Shown piece by piece: positions 52,820-61,703 of a stretch of 64,000 nt of DNA. The stretch comes from Vreelandella sedimenti (GTDB lineage: Bacteria; Pseudomonadota; Gammaproteobacteria; Pseudomonadales; Halomonadaceae). Position 1 is the first letter of the stretch; each line of letters starts with the position of its first letter. The translations under genes were made by a program, and so were the position numbers. The notes beneath the pieces were generated by a model that saw only the letters and a list, made by a program, of their open reading frames with translations, was not told where the DNA came from and did not search any database. The stretch covers positions 62,001 to 126,000 of the forward strand of contig NZ_JACCGK010000014.1 of NCBI RefSeq assembly GCF_013416325.1. Direction: 5' to 3'.

Positions 52820-53925
52820 TAGGTAGCCGTTTGAACCTCTGCTTCAGCTAACGCTTCACGCAGCGCTGCGCTGTCCAGGGTTTTGCCTATAATCACTAGC
52901 TGGGTTTGGCGGATTTCGTCCTCAGTCCACAGCCGGTCGAAGTAGCCTTCCAGGCGCTCACCCACCGCCTGGATGACCCGACGCATGGGTTTGCCGGGAA
53001 TCGCCGCAAAGCCCTTGGCGCGGTAGATCTCGTGGCTTTTCAGCAGCTGTTGCAGCTTGTCGGCCAGGATATCGCCATCGACTTCGCCCAGGGTGATCAC
53101 GCAGGAATCAAAGTTATCGTGGGCGTGGTCGTGGTGCGCGCCTTCGGCGTGGTGCTTATCGTGATGATTGGTGATGCTATCTATATGCTCTTCGCTGGCC
53201 GCGCCGATGCCCATCAGCGCTTCCAGTTGGGTGGTGTTAGTGGTCAGGGTCTGATTGATAAACAGCGTTTTCACCGAGGCAGTCACCCGCGCCTGAATCA
53301 CCGCTTCCACCTTTGTGCGCTCGTCCGGGCTGAGCAGATCGGCCTTGCTGACCAGCACCAGATCCGCCGCGCTTAGCTGATCATCGAGCAGCTCGCGCAG
53401 GCTGGGGTCATGATCCAGGCTCTCGTCTGCGAGGCGCTGGGCTGCTACCTTATCCACGTCGCTGGCATAGCGCCCGGCAGCCACGGCGGGGCCGTCGATC
53501 ACGGTAATAATCGCATCCACGGTGCAGTGCTGGCGCACATCCGGCCAGTTGAACGCCTGCACCAGCGGCTTGGGCAGCGCTAGGCCGCTGGTTTCGATCA
53601 GGATGTGGTCGATATCGCCGCGTCGGGCGACCAGCTTTTTCATGACCGGCAGAAACTCCTCTTCCACGGTGCAGCAGATACAGCCGTTGGCCAGTTCATA
53701 GATGCTGCCGTCTTCACCGTCTAGCTGCCCAGCTTCGCTACCCTCTTCACACCCCAGCGCACAGCCGCGCAGCAGGCTGGAGTCGATATCCTGCTCGCCG
53801 AACTCATTGACGATCACGGCGATCCGCTTGCCGGTCACCTGACGCAGAATATTGGCCAACAGCGTGGTTTTGCCGCTGCCGAGAAAACCGGTCACGACCG
53901 TGGCAGGAATCTTATTCAATTGCAT
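52819..53925 (-). CDS. cobW: CobW-family G3E GTPase
   Basis: A 368-residue P-loop GTPase: GFLGSGKTTLLANIL near 14-28, the metal-binding CxCC motif in GCICCTVEEEF near 82, and SKADLL as the guanine-specificity loop. A histidine-rich stretch (HHDKHHAEGAHHDHAHD) near 247-263 probably binds metal. COG0523 proteins insert or traffic metals; CobW is linked genetically to cobalamin synthesis, presumably cobalt delivery to CobN encoded next. It overlaps cobB by 14 bp. Confidence 0.93.
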   Translation of the reverse strand: MQLNKIPATVVTGFLGSGKTTLLANILRQVTGKRIAVIVNEFGEQDIDSSLLRGCALGCEEGSEAGQLDGEDGSIYELANGCICCTVEEEFLPVMKKLVARRGDIDHILIETSGLALPKPLVQAFNWPDVRQHCTVDAIITVIDGPAVAAGRYASDVDKVAAQRLADESLDHDPSLRELLDDQLSAADLVLVSKADLLSPDERTKVEAVIQARVTASVKTLFINQTLTTNTTQLEALMGIGAASEEHIDSITNHHDKHHAEGAHHDHAHDNFDSCVITLGEVDGDILADKLQQLLKSHEIYRAKGFAAIPGKPMRRVIQAVGERLEGYFDRLWTEDEIRQTQLVIIGKTLDSAALREALAEAEVQTAT

Positions 53926-55282
53926 AGGTAAATGCCTCGCTGTGTTGCGGTTCGCAGTACGCCGGGCTGGCAGAAAAAAGCCTTGCCACAGCGTCAGGAT
54001 TATTAGGGAAAAACAGATGTAAATAGGTCGCCGTCAGGCGCTTTTGACGGTAAATCGCCTCCCCCGGTGCGGGGTGCCGCTGGCGTCGCCCGTGGCCAAT
54101 CGGCTCGGGGGTGCCTTCTGCCATGGAACGGTGGTGCGCATGGCCGCGAACCGGGCCTTCCGGCAGCTCGGCGGTTTGCATCCCCTGGCAGCCGCGACGC
54201 CCGCGCATGGCCCCCTGTCCAGGCAGCAGGCCCAACATGGTATGGGTGATATCGTCGTAGTCGGTCAGGGTTTCCAGGCAGTACAGCAGCCCGCCACACT
54301 CGGCCAGAATGGGCTTGTCGGCGCTATAGAACGCCTCAATGGCTGCGCGCATGGCGGTGTTATCCGCCAACTGCTGGGCGTGAAGCTCCGGGTAGCCTCC
54401 TGGCAGCCACAGCGCATCGCACTCAGGCAGGCGGCTATCCGTTAACGGCGAGAAAAAGCGCAGCGTGGCGCCCATCTGCTCCAGCAGGTCGAGATTGGCC
54501 TGATAGACGAAGCTGAAGGCGGCGTCCCGGGCTACGCCAATGGCGTGGCCTTTGAGCAACGGCTTAACGGCCGCAAGCTGTTCGTGGGGGGCGGTAAAGA
54601 TCACTGGTGAAAGCGCCGAGAGCGCGTCCAGTAGCCCCGCCGCTTCCAGCGCTTTGGCACCGGCTTCAAAGCGGGCTTCCAGATCCTCGCGAATCTCCGC
54701 CGCCTGCACGAGGCCCAGGTGGCGCTCGGGGAGTGATAGCGCGGGGTCGCGCGGCACGGCAGCCAGCAGAGGAATCGTCGCTGGCAGCGCGCCTTCGATC
54801 AGCTCGCGGTGGCGCTGCGAGCCGCAAGCATTGGCGATAAGCCCGGCGATATGGATGTCGTCGCGAAAGCTAACCAGCCCCGAAACCAGTGCGGCGGCGG
54901 TCTGGGCCATGCCTTTTACATCCATGACGATCGCCATGGGAACATCGAACAGGGCCGCCAGATCAGCGCTGGAGGGCTCGCCGTCGAACAGTCCCATGGC
55001 GCCTTCCACCAGGATCAAGTCCGCTTCACAGGCGGCATCATAAAAGCGCTGGCGGCAGTAGGCCTCGCCTGCCATCCATAGATCCAACTGATCCACCGGC
55101 TGGCCGGAGGCCTGGGCCAATATCTGCGGATCCAGGTAGTCCGGGCCAGTCTTGAACACCCGCACCACCTTGCCCTGGTTGCGCAGCAGACGCGCCAAGC
55201 CCGCTGTGACGGTGGTTTTGCCCTGGCCTGAGGCCGGGGCAGCGATAAACAGCGCGGGGCAGCTTACGGTCGCTGTGCTCAT
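53912..55282 (-). CDS. cobB: hydrogenobyrinic acid a,c-diamide synthase
   Basis: A 456-residue glutamine-dependent amidating enzyme. N-terminal P-loop domain APASGQGKTTVTAGLARLL and FKTGPDYLDP; EGAMGLFDGEPSSADLA; C-terminal amidotransferase domain with WLPGGYPELHAQQLADN and nucleophile region LAECGGLLYCLE, ending TATYLHLFFPNNP. It overlaps cobO by one base and cobW by 14 bp. Confidence 0.93.
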   Translation of the reverse strand: MSTATVSCPALFIAAPASGQGKTTVTAGLARLLRNQGKVVRVFKTGPDYLDPQILAQASGQPVDQLDLWMAGEAYCRQRFYDAACEADLILVEGAMGLFDGEPSSADLAALFDVPMAIVMDVKGMAQTAAALVSGLVSFRDDIHIAGLIANACGSQRHRELIEGALPATIPLLAAVPRDPALSLPERHLGLVQAAEIREDLEARFEAGAKALEAAGLLDALSALSPVIFTAPHEQLAAVKPLLKGHAIGVARDAAFSFVYQANLDLLEQMGATLRFFSPLTDSRLPECDALWLPGGYPELHAQQLADNTAMRAAIEAFYSADKPILAECGGLLYCLETLTDYDDITHTMLGLLPGQGAMRGRRGCQGMQTAELPEGPVRGHAHHRSMAEGTPEPIGHGRRQRHPAPGEAIYRQKRLTATYLHLFFPNNPDAVARLFSASPAYCEPQHSEAFTYAIE

Positions 55283-55875
55283 CAGTATTCGATCCCCGCC
55301 TGGGCTTTGATACCGCCGCGAAAGGCGTGGCGCTCGTCCTGAACGACACTGATGGTATCGGCGATTTCCTGCAGCGGCGTGGCCATAGTGCGTCCGGTAA
55401 TGATGACGTTCTGGTGCGCCGGGCGGCGCTTAAGCGCTTCCACCACCGGCTTGGGGTCGAGATAGCCGTACTTGAACATATAGCTCATCTCGTCCAGCAC
55501 GATCATATGATAGGCAGGGTTCTCCAGCAGCCCTTTGGCGACCTCCCAGGCGGCTTGGGCAGCTTCGATATCCCGCTCGCGGTTCTGGGTTTCCCAGGTA
55601 AAGCCGTGGCCCATGATGTGCCAGTCGAGCTTGGGATGATCGCGAAAGAACAGGTACTCGCCGGTTTCGCGGCGGCCTTTGATGAACTGGATCACCGCGC
55701 ACTGCTGGCCGTGCCCCAACGAGCGTGCCATGGTGCCGAAGGCGGAGCTGCTTTTGCCCTTACCGTTGCCTTTCAGCAAAATCAGCACGCCGCGCTCTTC
55801 CGTCGCCTTGCTGATGCGCTCATCGACCACGTCTTTTTTACGCTGCATGCGATCTAAATGGCTTGCGTCGCTCAT
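55282..55875 (-). CDS. cobO: cob(I)yrinic acid a,c-diamide adenosyltransferase
   Basis: A 197-residue CobA/CobO-type ATP:corrinoid adenosyltransferase with P-loop KGNGKGKSSSAFGTMARSLGHG near 34-55, VIQFIKGRRETGEY and VLDEMSYMFKYGYLD. It attaches the 5'-deoxyadenosyl group to cobalt. The start overlaps the chelatase gene stop by 4 bp. Confidence 0.95.
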   Translation of the reverse strand: MSDASHLDRMQRKKDVVDERISKATEERGVLILLKGNGKGKSSSAFGTMARSLGHGQQCAVIQFIKGRRETGEYLFFRDHPKLDWHIMGHGFTWETQNRERDIEAAQAAWEVAKGLLENPAYHMIVLDEMSYMFKYGYLDPKPVVEALKRRPAHQNVIITGRTMATPLQEIADTISVVQDERHAFRGGIKAQAGIEY

Positions 55876-57662
55876 GAGAGGTTCCCAGGTTGATGTGCAG
55901 AGACTGTAGGCGCCAAAGATGGTTTGCCAAACGAGGCAGGCCAGTAACGCGCGCCCAACTGCTGGGCGATACGCGCGCCCTGCCCGCGTTTGACTCTGGA
56001 TTGCTCGGTATCGATCAGCAGGCAGCTCTCCAGCGGGGCGAGGTCGTCAACGGTTTCCCGGGTGCGGCCATCGGTGATCAGATAGGTGCGCACCTTCAGG
56101 CCGGGCTCGCGGCGCTGCCACTGGCGGATCAGCCGCTTGGCTTCAATAATCGCTTCCCGCAGCGGGGTGCCGCCACCGCCCTTAGCATTGTCGAGAGTGC
56201 TCCGCGCATTTTTGGGCGCCCGGCGGCGGGAGAGTATCGGCACGACACCGCCATTGCCAAACCCCAATACCGCTACCTGCTCCCGGGCAGCGTAGGCTTG
56301 GCTGACCAGTGACTCAACCAGCCCCTTTGCCTGGCCTAACAGGCGCTGACCCAGGGTGGAGCCGGAGGTGTCTAACAGCACCAGGTGCGCTGTCGCCTGC
56401 CCAGCACGGGACTTGCGCATCTTTAGCTGCTGCCACGGCCATTGGCCGCGATTGGCGATCAGCGTCGCGAACCCGTCCAGCCGCGAGGTCTCTACCTGGG
56501 AGCGGCCACGGCCTGCTACCCCTCCTTTACCCGCACTGGCAGCGGTATCGGCACGTTGAGCCTGCTGAGCTGAAACATCGCTCTCAGGCAGCGTTAGCGC
56601 TGGCTGGCTAATCGCTGGCTGGTTAATAGATTCATGGGCCATGGGGGGCATGGCACCCCACTGTCCTGAAGCGTCATGTCCGTCTGACTGGCTTCCTTTG
56701 CCGCTTTCTCCACCGGTATTCCCCCTATTTTCACTACCACCATCTCCGCCACTACCCCCACCACTAGGTGGGTGCTCACGGGAAGAAGGCGGCTTAGGGT
56801 CTGAAAGCGTACGGCGATGGGCCAGTACCCAAGGCTCGACTGTATCGACATCTTCTTGCCTGACGCTCGACGCGCCCTGTAAAGCAGCATGGGCCTGAGC
56901 GGCGCGGTGCCAGGTAACGTCTGCCCGCATGCCCTCAACACCGGCGGCTTCGCAGCGCGTCGCAATCGCCTCGTATACCCAGCTTTCGGTCGTGACTGAG
57001 GTGAGAAGCTGTTGAGCATGGTGCAGCCGCTGAGTCAGCGTTACCTGTTCTGCGGCAAACTGCTTTTTATAGGCCTTGGGGTCACGGTCAAAGGCTTCGC
57101 GCTGCTGCACGATGGCAATGCGCTCTTCGATGCTCATGGCACCCGCCTGCTCAAGGCAAAGGCCAAAACGATCAAGTAACTGCGGGCGCAGCTCACCTTC
57201 GTCTGGGTTCATGGTGCCGATCAGGCTGAAGCGTGCCGGGTGGGAGTGGCTAATGCCATCGCGCTCGACCACGTTGACCCCGCTGGCAGCGACGTCCAGC
57301 AGCAGATCCACCAGCATATCCGGCAGCAGATTGACTTCATCTACATACATTACCCCTCCATGGGCCTTGGCGAGCAAGCCTTCATGAAAGGTGGCCTCAC
57401 GTTCGACCAGCACCTTGTTTAGATCCAGACTCCCCACCAGGCGGTCTTCGCTGGCGCCAAGGGGTAAATTCACAAAGGGTGGATGGCTGCCGCTTTGGTC
57501 TTCAGGCAAAACCGCCGCCAGCGCTCGTGCAAGGGTGGACTTCGCGCTACCCCGAGGGCCGCTGATCAATACACCGCCAATGCGGGGGTTAATGGCGTTG
57601 AGCAACAAGGCGGTTTTCAGCGGTTTCTGACCAACCACCGCCGCAAACGGAAACTCACTCAC
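55872..57662 (-). CDS. fused ChlI/ChlD-type chelatase AAA-VWA subunit
   Basis: About 596 residues. The N-terminal AAA+ domain (1-260) has Walker A SGPRGSAKSTLARAL, Walker B GGVMYVDEVNLLPD and sensor region GTMNPDEGELRPQLLDRFGLC. A low-complexity linker rich in G, S and P (about 290-340) precedes a C-terminal VWA domain with MIDAS motif LLDTSGSTLGQRL. In cob operons such proteins serve as the motor with CobN in place of CobS/CobT. GTG 57662 has GGGAGG 5 nt upstream and gives the usual start. First gene of the coupled operon through cobG. Confidence 0.9.
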   Translation of the reverse strand: MSEFPFAAVVGQKPLKTALLLNAINPRIGGVLISGPRGSAKSTLARALAAVLPEDQSGSHPPFVNLPLGASEDRLVGSLDLNKVLVEREATFHEGLLAKAHGGVMYVDEVNLLPDMLVDLLLDVAASGVNVVERDGISHSHPARFSLIGTMNPDEGELRPQLLDRFGLCLEQAGAMSIEERIAIVQQREAFDRDPKAYKKQFAAEQVTLTQRLHHAQQLLTSVTTESWVYEAIATRCEAAGVEGMRADVTWHRAAQAHAALQGASSVRQEDVDTVEPWVLAHRRTLSDPKPPSSREHPPSGGGSGGDGGSENRGNTGGESGKGSQSDGHDASGQWGAMPPMAHESINQPAISQPALTLPESDVSAQQAQRADTAASAGKGGVAGRGRSQVETSRLDGFATLIANRGQWPWQQLKMRKSRAGQATAHLVLLDTSGSTLGQRLLGQAKGLVESLVSQAYAAREQVAVLGFGNGGVVPILSRRRAPKNARSTLDNAKGGGGTPLREAIIEAKRLIRQWQRREPGLKVRTYLITDGRTRETVDDLAPLESCLLIDTEQSRVKRGQGARIAQQLGARYWPASFGKPSLAPTVSAHQPGNLS

Positions 57663-58003
57663 CGGCACCTCCCGTGCTGAGCAAGCCTGCCAACCCGCCG
57701 ACCTTTACTGAAAACTGTGATGACCAACGGACTTGAGCTTGATTTATGATAACCAGGTGAGTAATGATAAAACCATTCATAAAGAGATGATGATATAAAA
57801 GCATGCAGTATAGAGGAAGGCATGGCGACGAAGCCAGTTTAGCTCCCAGAACCCACCCAAGAGACAGCCCAGATAAGCATAAGGTAAGATACGGCTAATC
57901 TTTGATACTAAGCCATATGATTATGTTATAACATAACATATTGCTACTAATAAGAATGCCCTTAGGCCATCAACTCTACCCACACGTTTACTGGAAGCCA
58001 GAC
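57663..58003. other. divergent intergenic region between the cob operon and the FecB-type transporter
   Basis: This 341-bp AT-rich region must hold promoters for both directions. No cobalamin riboswitch (B12 box or its conserved core) was recognised on either strand. A perfect palindrome at 57921-57936 is described separately. Nothing else was identified. Confidence 0.5.
57921..57936. promoter_or_regulatory. Zur-box-like palindrome
   Basis: TTATGTTATAACATAA is perfectly self-complementary with core TGTTATAACA, similar to zinc-uptake-regulator (Zur) boxes of proteobacteria. It lies about 70 bp upstream of the FecB-type transporter operon. Binding by Zur is inferred from similarity only. Confidence 0.55.
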
Positions 58004-59020
58004 ATGAAGATCTTACGCTATCTGCTGACAGCGACATCGCTACTGCCCGCTTCTTACGCGATGGCCGATGCCACCACTTATCCCGTGAACTTAACCAACT
58101 GTGGTGTAGAGATAAGCGTTGCATCAGCACCCGAGCAAACGGTAACGGTGGGTCAATCAGCCACAGAGATTCTCTACTCGTTAGGGCTCGCTGATAGAGT
58201 GAATGGTACCTCGGTTTGGTTTAATCCCGTTTTGCCACAATATGCTGAGGCAAATGATGAGATCGAGCGGATCGCCAACGACGACCCGAGCTTCGAGGCC
58301 GTGGTCAATAAACGGCCGGATCTGGTGGCGGCTCAGTACGAGTGGCACGTTGGCCCCACCGGCAGCGTGGCCAGCCGGGATCAGTTTCATGAGTTGGGTA
58401 TCAACACTTACATCATGCCCGCCGATTGCGACACCAAGGATAACTCTACCGGCGACGATGGTACCCGCACTGCCGCCTTCTCGACTGACTCTATCTATAA
58501 AGGGATCACCGAGTTAGCCGAGATCTATGATGTTCAAGACGCTGGTGAGGTGCTGATAACCGACCTTACCGCCCGCGAACAGCGCGCTATCGACTTGGCG
58601 AGCAGCCTTGATTTACCGCAAGACTTGTCGGCGGCATTCTGGTTTTCATCGACAGATCTGGGGGTTAGCCCTTTCGTGGCGGGGCAACTGGGGGCACCAG
58701 GGTATATGATGGAAAAACTTGGCATTCGTAATGTCATCGAGTCTGACGACGAGTGGCCCACGGTGGGCTGGGAAAGCATCGCCAGAGCCGACCCCGATGT
58801 ACTCGTTATCGCTAGCATGGATCGCCGCCGCTTTCCTGCCGATGACATTGAAGCAAAACGTGAGTTTTTACGCAGCGACCCGGTCACCCGGGAGATGAAC
58901 GCGGTTAAAAATAATCGTATCGTCGAGATGGACGCCCACGCCATGAGCGCCACTATGCGCACTATTTACGGCCTTGAATCACTTGCCGAGGCATTATCCA
59001 ATATGTCGTTTAACGAATGA
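58004..59020 (+). CDS. FecB/BtuF-type periplasmic metal-chelate or corrinoid-binding protein
   Basis: A 338-residue type III binding protein with signal peptide (MKILRYLLTATSLLPASYAMA). TVTVGQSATEILYSLGLADRVNG and DLVAAQYEWHV, WESIARADPDVLVIASMDRRR show the helical-backbone fold of siderophore/B12 binders. ATG 58004 gives the signal peptide; an upstream frame start at 57941 does not. The Zur-like box suggests a zinc- or chelate-related substrate, whereas adjacency to cob genes suggests a corrinoid; the sequence does not decide. Confidence 0.85.
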   Translation: MKILRYLLTATSLLPASYAMADATTYPVNLTNCGVEISVASAPEQTVTVGQSATEILYSLGLADRVNGTSVWFNPVLPQYAEANDEIERIANDDPSFEAVVNKRPDLVAAQYEWHVGPTGSVASRDQFHELGINTYIMPADCDTKDNSTGDDGTRTAAFSTDSIYKGITELAEIYDVQDAGEVLITDLTAREQRAIDLASSLDLPQDLSAAFWFSSTDLGVSPFVAGQLGAPGYMMEKLGIRNVIESDDEWPTVGWESIARADPDVLVIASMDRRRFPADDIEAKREFLRSDPVTREMNAVKNNRIVEMDAHAMSATMRTIYGLESLAEALSNMSFNE

Positions 59021-60081
59021 GCATAGCGCTAACGAGGGCTTCCTCCGCACACTTCGGGTTGCGCTGGCTATGGATAACACCGCTCGTGCTTGTGACGGCA
59101 CTGATCGCGGGCACCGCCATCGGCGAGACGCCGATACCCGTGGATACCATTGTCAAAGTGCTCGCCAACCAGCTGATAGGAACGGATTACCCGGTTGACC
59201 GAATCGACGCGGGCATTATTTGGAACTATCGTCTCAGCCGCGCCGTGGTCGCCGCCTGTTGCGGCACCAGCTTGGCGCTGGCGGGTGTCGTGTTACAAGC
59301 ACTGCTGCGCAACCCCTTGGCCGACCCCTACTTGATGGGCATTTCCGCCGGGGCGTCTACGGGGGCAGTTGCGGTGGCCGTCGCCGGGCTGGGTGCAGGT
59401 GCGCTTTCACTCTCCTTGGGTGCCTTTGTGGGCGCCCTGCTTGCCTTTGGTATTGTGGTAATGCTCGCCCATGCGGCCAACAGCGGAGTGGGTGGCGGGC
59501 GCGGCGTTCAGGCCGCGGGGGCGATTATTCTGGCGGGCATTGCAGGTTCGCAGCTGTTCAATGCGTTGACTGCTTTTATCATCACCAAATCGGCGAGCGC
59601 CGAACAGGCCCGGGGCATTATGTTTTGGCTGATGGGCAATCTCTCAGGGGTGCGCTGGGCCGATGTGACCTTGGCCGTACCGGCCGCACTCTTCGGACTG
59701 CTGGTTTGCCTGTGGCACCGGCGCTCCCTGGATGCATTTACCTTCGGCGCCGACAGCGCCGCGTCCATGGGCATCGCGGTGCGCCCGGTGCGTGGAATGC
59801 TGATTATCGCCATGGCACTGGTCACAGCCGTAATGGTGTCTATCGTGGGGGCGATTGGGTTTGTTGGCCTGGTGATCCCTCACGCGGTGCGTTTTATCGT
59901 GGGGAGCCGCCATACCCGACTGGTACCAGCAACCGCTCTGGCAGGCGCCGTGTTCTTGATCGGCTCGGATATTCTTTCCCGGGTGCTGATCTCCGGCCAA
60001 GTACTCCCCATCGGGGTGATTACCTCACTGATCGGCGCGCCCGCTTTTGCGCTGATTTTGGTACGCGGCAAGAGGTCTTAA
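59017..60081 (+). CDS. FecCD/BtuC-type ABC permease
   Basis: A 354-residue permease with about ten helices and the family segments LALAGVVLQALLRNPLADPYLMGISAGAS and GAIGFVGLVIPHAVRFIVG. It overlaps the binding-protein gene by 4 bp (ATGA) and the ATPase gene by one base, a tightly coupled three-gene operon. Confidence 0.93.
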   Translation: MSIALTRASSAHFGLRWLWITPLVLVTALIAGTAIGETPIPVDTIVKVLANQLIGTDYPVDRIDAGIIWNYRLSRAVVAACCGTSLALAGVVLQALLRNPLADPYLMGISAGASTGAVAVAVAGLGAGALSLSLGAFVGALLAFGIVVMLAHAANSGVGGGRGVQAAGAIILAGIAGSQLFNALTAFIITKSASAEQARGIMFWLMGNLSGVRWADVTLAVPAALFGLLVCLWHRRSLDAFTFGADSAASMGIAVRPVRGMLIIAMALVTAVMVSIVGAIGFVGLVIPHAVRFIVGSRHTRLVPATALAGAVFLIGSDILSRVLISGQVLPIGVITSLIGAPAFALILVRGKRS

Positions 60082-60845
60082 TGCGATTAACGGCTGAACG
60101 GCTTGCGTGGTCAGTACACGGCACGCCACTGCTTGCTGACGTCAATCTTACCGTCGAGCCCGGCCAGACCTTTGGCCTGGTGGGGCCGAATGGCTCGGGG
60201 AAAACCTCACTGCTGCGTCTGTTGGCGGGGTTGAACAGACCCAAGGCAGGACGGGTGTTGATGGATAGCCAGCCCCTGCACACGCTCAAGCAACGGGCTA
60301 TCGCACAATCCGTTGCCTTGGTGGAGCAGCAGGCGGACACTACCGACCGCATTACCGTGCACCAAGTGGTATCACTGGGTCGTACACCGTTCCTTTCCGC
60401 GTTGCGTCCCTGGTCAACGGAAGATGATGCCATCGTGGCGCAGGCGCTGGCAGATGTGGATATGGCGCACATGGCCGATCGCCTTTGGCACACCCTCTCT
60501 GGCGGTGAGCGCCAGAGAGTGCATATTGCCCGAGCGCTGGCACAACAGCCTAAAATTCTGCTATTGGATGAACCCACCAATCACTTGGATATTCGCCACC
60601 AGCTTTCGATTCTTGAATTGGTCAGGCAACTACCGATCACGGTGGTTATCTCACTGCATGATCTTAACCAAGCCATGGAGTGTGACCGCATCGGCGTCAT
60701 GGATGGCGGCCGACTGATCGATAGCGGCCTCCCCCAAGACATACTCACGCCTAACAGGCTACAACAGACCTTTGGGGTATATGCCCATGTGATCGATGAT
60801 CCTGTCGATGGCAAGCAAGTCATGCGTTTTCATAGTGCGATTTAG
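60081..60845 (+). CDS. FecE/BtuD-type ABC ATPase
   Basis: A 254-residue ATPase: Walker A GPNGSGKTS near 35, signature LSGGERQRVHIARAL near 136, Walker B ILLLDEPTNHLD near 157. The ATG at 60081 shares its A with the permease stop codon. The longer frame from 59220 is an out-of-frame shadow within the permease gene. Confidence 0.93.
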   Translation: MRLTAERLAWSVHGTPLLADVNLTVEPGQTFGLVGPNGSGKTSLLRLLAGLNRPKAGRVLMDSQPLHTLKQRAIAQSVALVEQQADTTDRITVHQVVSLGRTPFLSALRPWSTEDDAIVAQALADVDMAHMADRLWHTLSGGERQRVHIARALAQQPKILLLDEPTNHLDIRHQLSILELVRQLPITVVISLHDLNQAMECDRIGVMDGGRLIDSGLPQDILTPNRLQQTFGVYAHVIDDPVDGKQVMRFHSAI

Positions 60846-60923
60846 CTAGATCCTAGTCTGCTAGAAAAAACGCCCAGTTACCGACAGCGCAAACTTTCAT
60901 GCCCCTGGCACTACAATGCTCAT

Positions 60924-61535
60924 TCACCGAAAAAAATGCCAAACCACGCTGTGGTCCGTGCCCATACTCCACAGAAGTACGACGACGACAAGCAGTGCCT
61001 CCAGCACCAAAACGCCGATACCCAGCGTCGTGGTCGACAGAATAAACCCCTGCTTATGACTGATTCCCAGAAAGCTGGGCGTTCCCTTGTAGAGCAGATA
61101 GGTGCTATAGAGCAGACCAATCACCATACCCAGCACACAAAACCAGAAAGCCGGATAGAGCGCAAAAACGCCACACAGGAACATCGGTGTCGCAATATAA
61201 CCTGCGAAGATAATACAGTCGCGGCGGCTAGGTCGATTCTCAATACGGCGGGCCATCCAATGGATCATACTGCCCACAATACCCACTGCCACTAGCATCA
61301 GCGCATAAAAAGCCACGCCTAAGGCAATACCGTTGGCAACGGAGACTTTATAGGTTGCCGAACCACCATAAGTCCAGCCTACCTGGGTGGTACCTATCAG
61401 GGCACAGACAACAGGAACGGCAGCGAGTAACAGGACATGGTGAGCATAGAGATGACTGACAGACTCATGCTCCTCACTGATCTTATACCACTCCCGTTCA
61501 GGATGATGGAGAAGCCCCCAAACATGATTGACCAT
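60924..61535 (-). CDS. Yip1-family membrane protein
   Basis: A 203-residue protein starting MVNHVWGLLHHPEREWYKI with five hydrophobic helices (VLLLAAVPVVCALIG, GVAFYALMLVAVGIVG, ATPMFLCGVFALYPAF, CVLGMVIGLLYSTYLLYKG, TLGIGVLVLEALLVVVVLLW), the pattern of bacterial Yip1-domain proteins of unknown function. GGGAGG lies 5 nt before ATG 61535, so the longer frame to 61637 is rejected. Divergent from the epimerase gene. Confidence 0.85.
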   Translation of the reverse strand: MVNHVWGLLHHPEREWYKISEEHESVSHLYAHHVLLLAAVPVVCALIGTTQVGWTYGGSATYKVSVANGIALGVAFYALMLVAVGIVGSMIHWMARRIENRPSRRDCIIFAGYIATPMFLCGVFALYPAFWFCVLGMVIGLLYSTYLLYKGTPSFLGISHKQGFILSTTTLGIGVLVLEALLVVVVLLWSMGTDHSVVWHFFR

Positions 61536-61703
61536 AACGACCTCCCGATTTTGTGGACACGCTATTGTTAGGGTCAGACGATGATCGATCGGATCAACAA
61601 GGTCCCGAATCATTTTTAGTGTAGAACACAAAATCATTTTCGGAGGTGAGGATTTTTCTTTGCTAAGGTGGAGTAGCTCATTCTATTCATTGGTGGAGAT
61701 CAT

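Noticed and set aside
57663..58003. Cobalamin riboswitch upstream of the cob operon or transporter
   Set aside because: No B12 box or conserved core was found on either strand here, nor upstream of cobQ (10856-11094).
59220..60080. N-terminal 287-codon extension of the ABC ATPase frame
   Set aside because: It overlaps the FecCD permease in another frame; the ATPase motif order and the TAATG junction place the true start at 60081.
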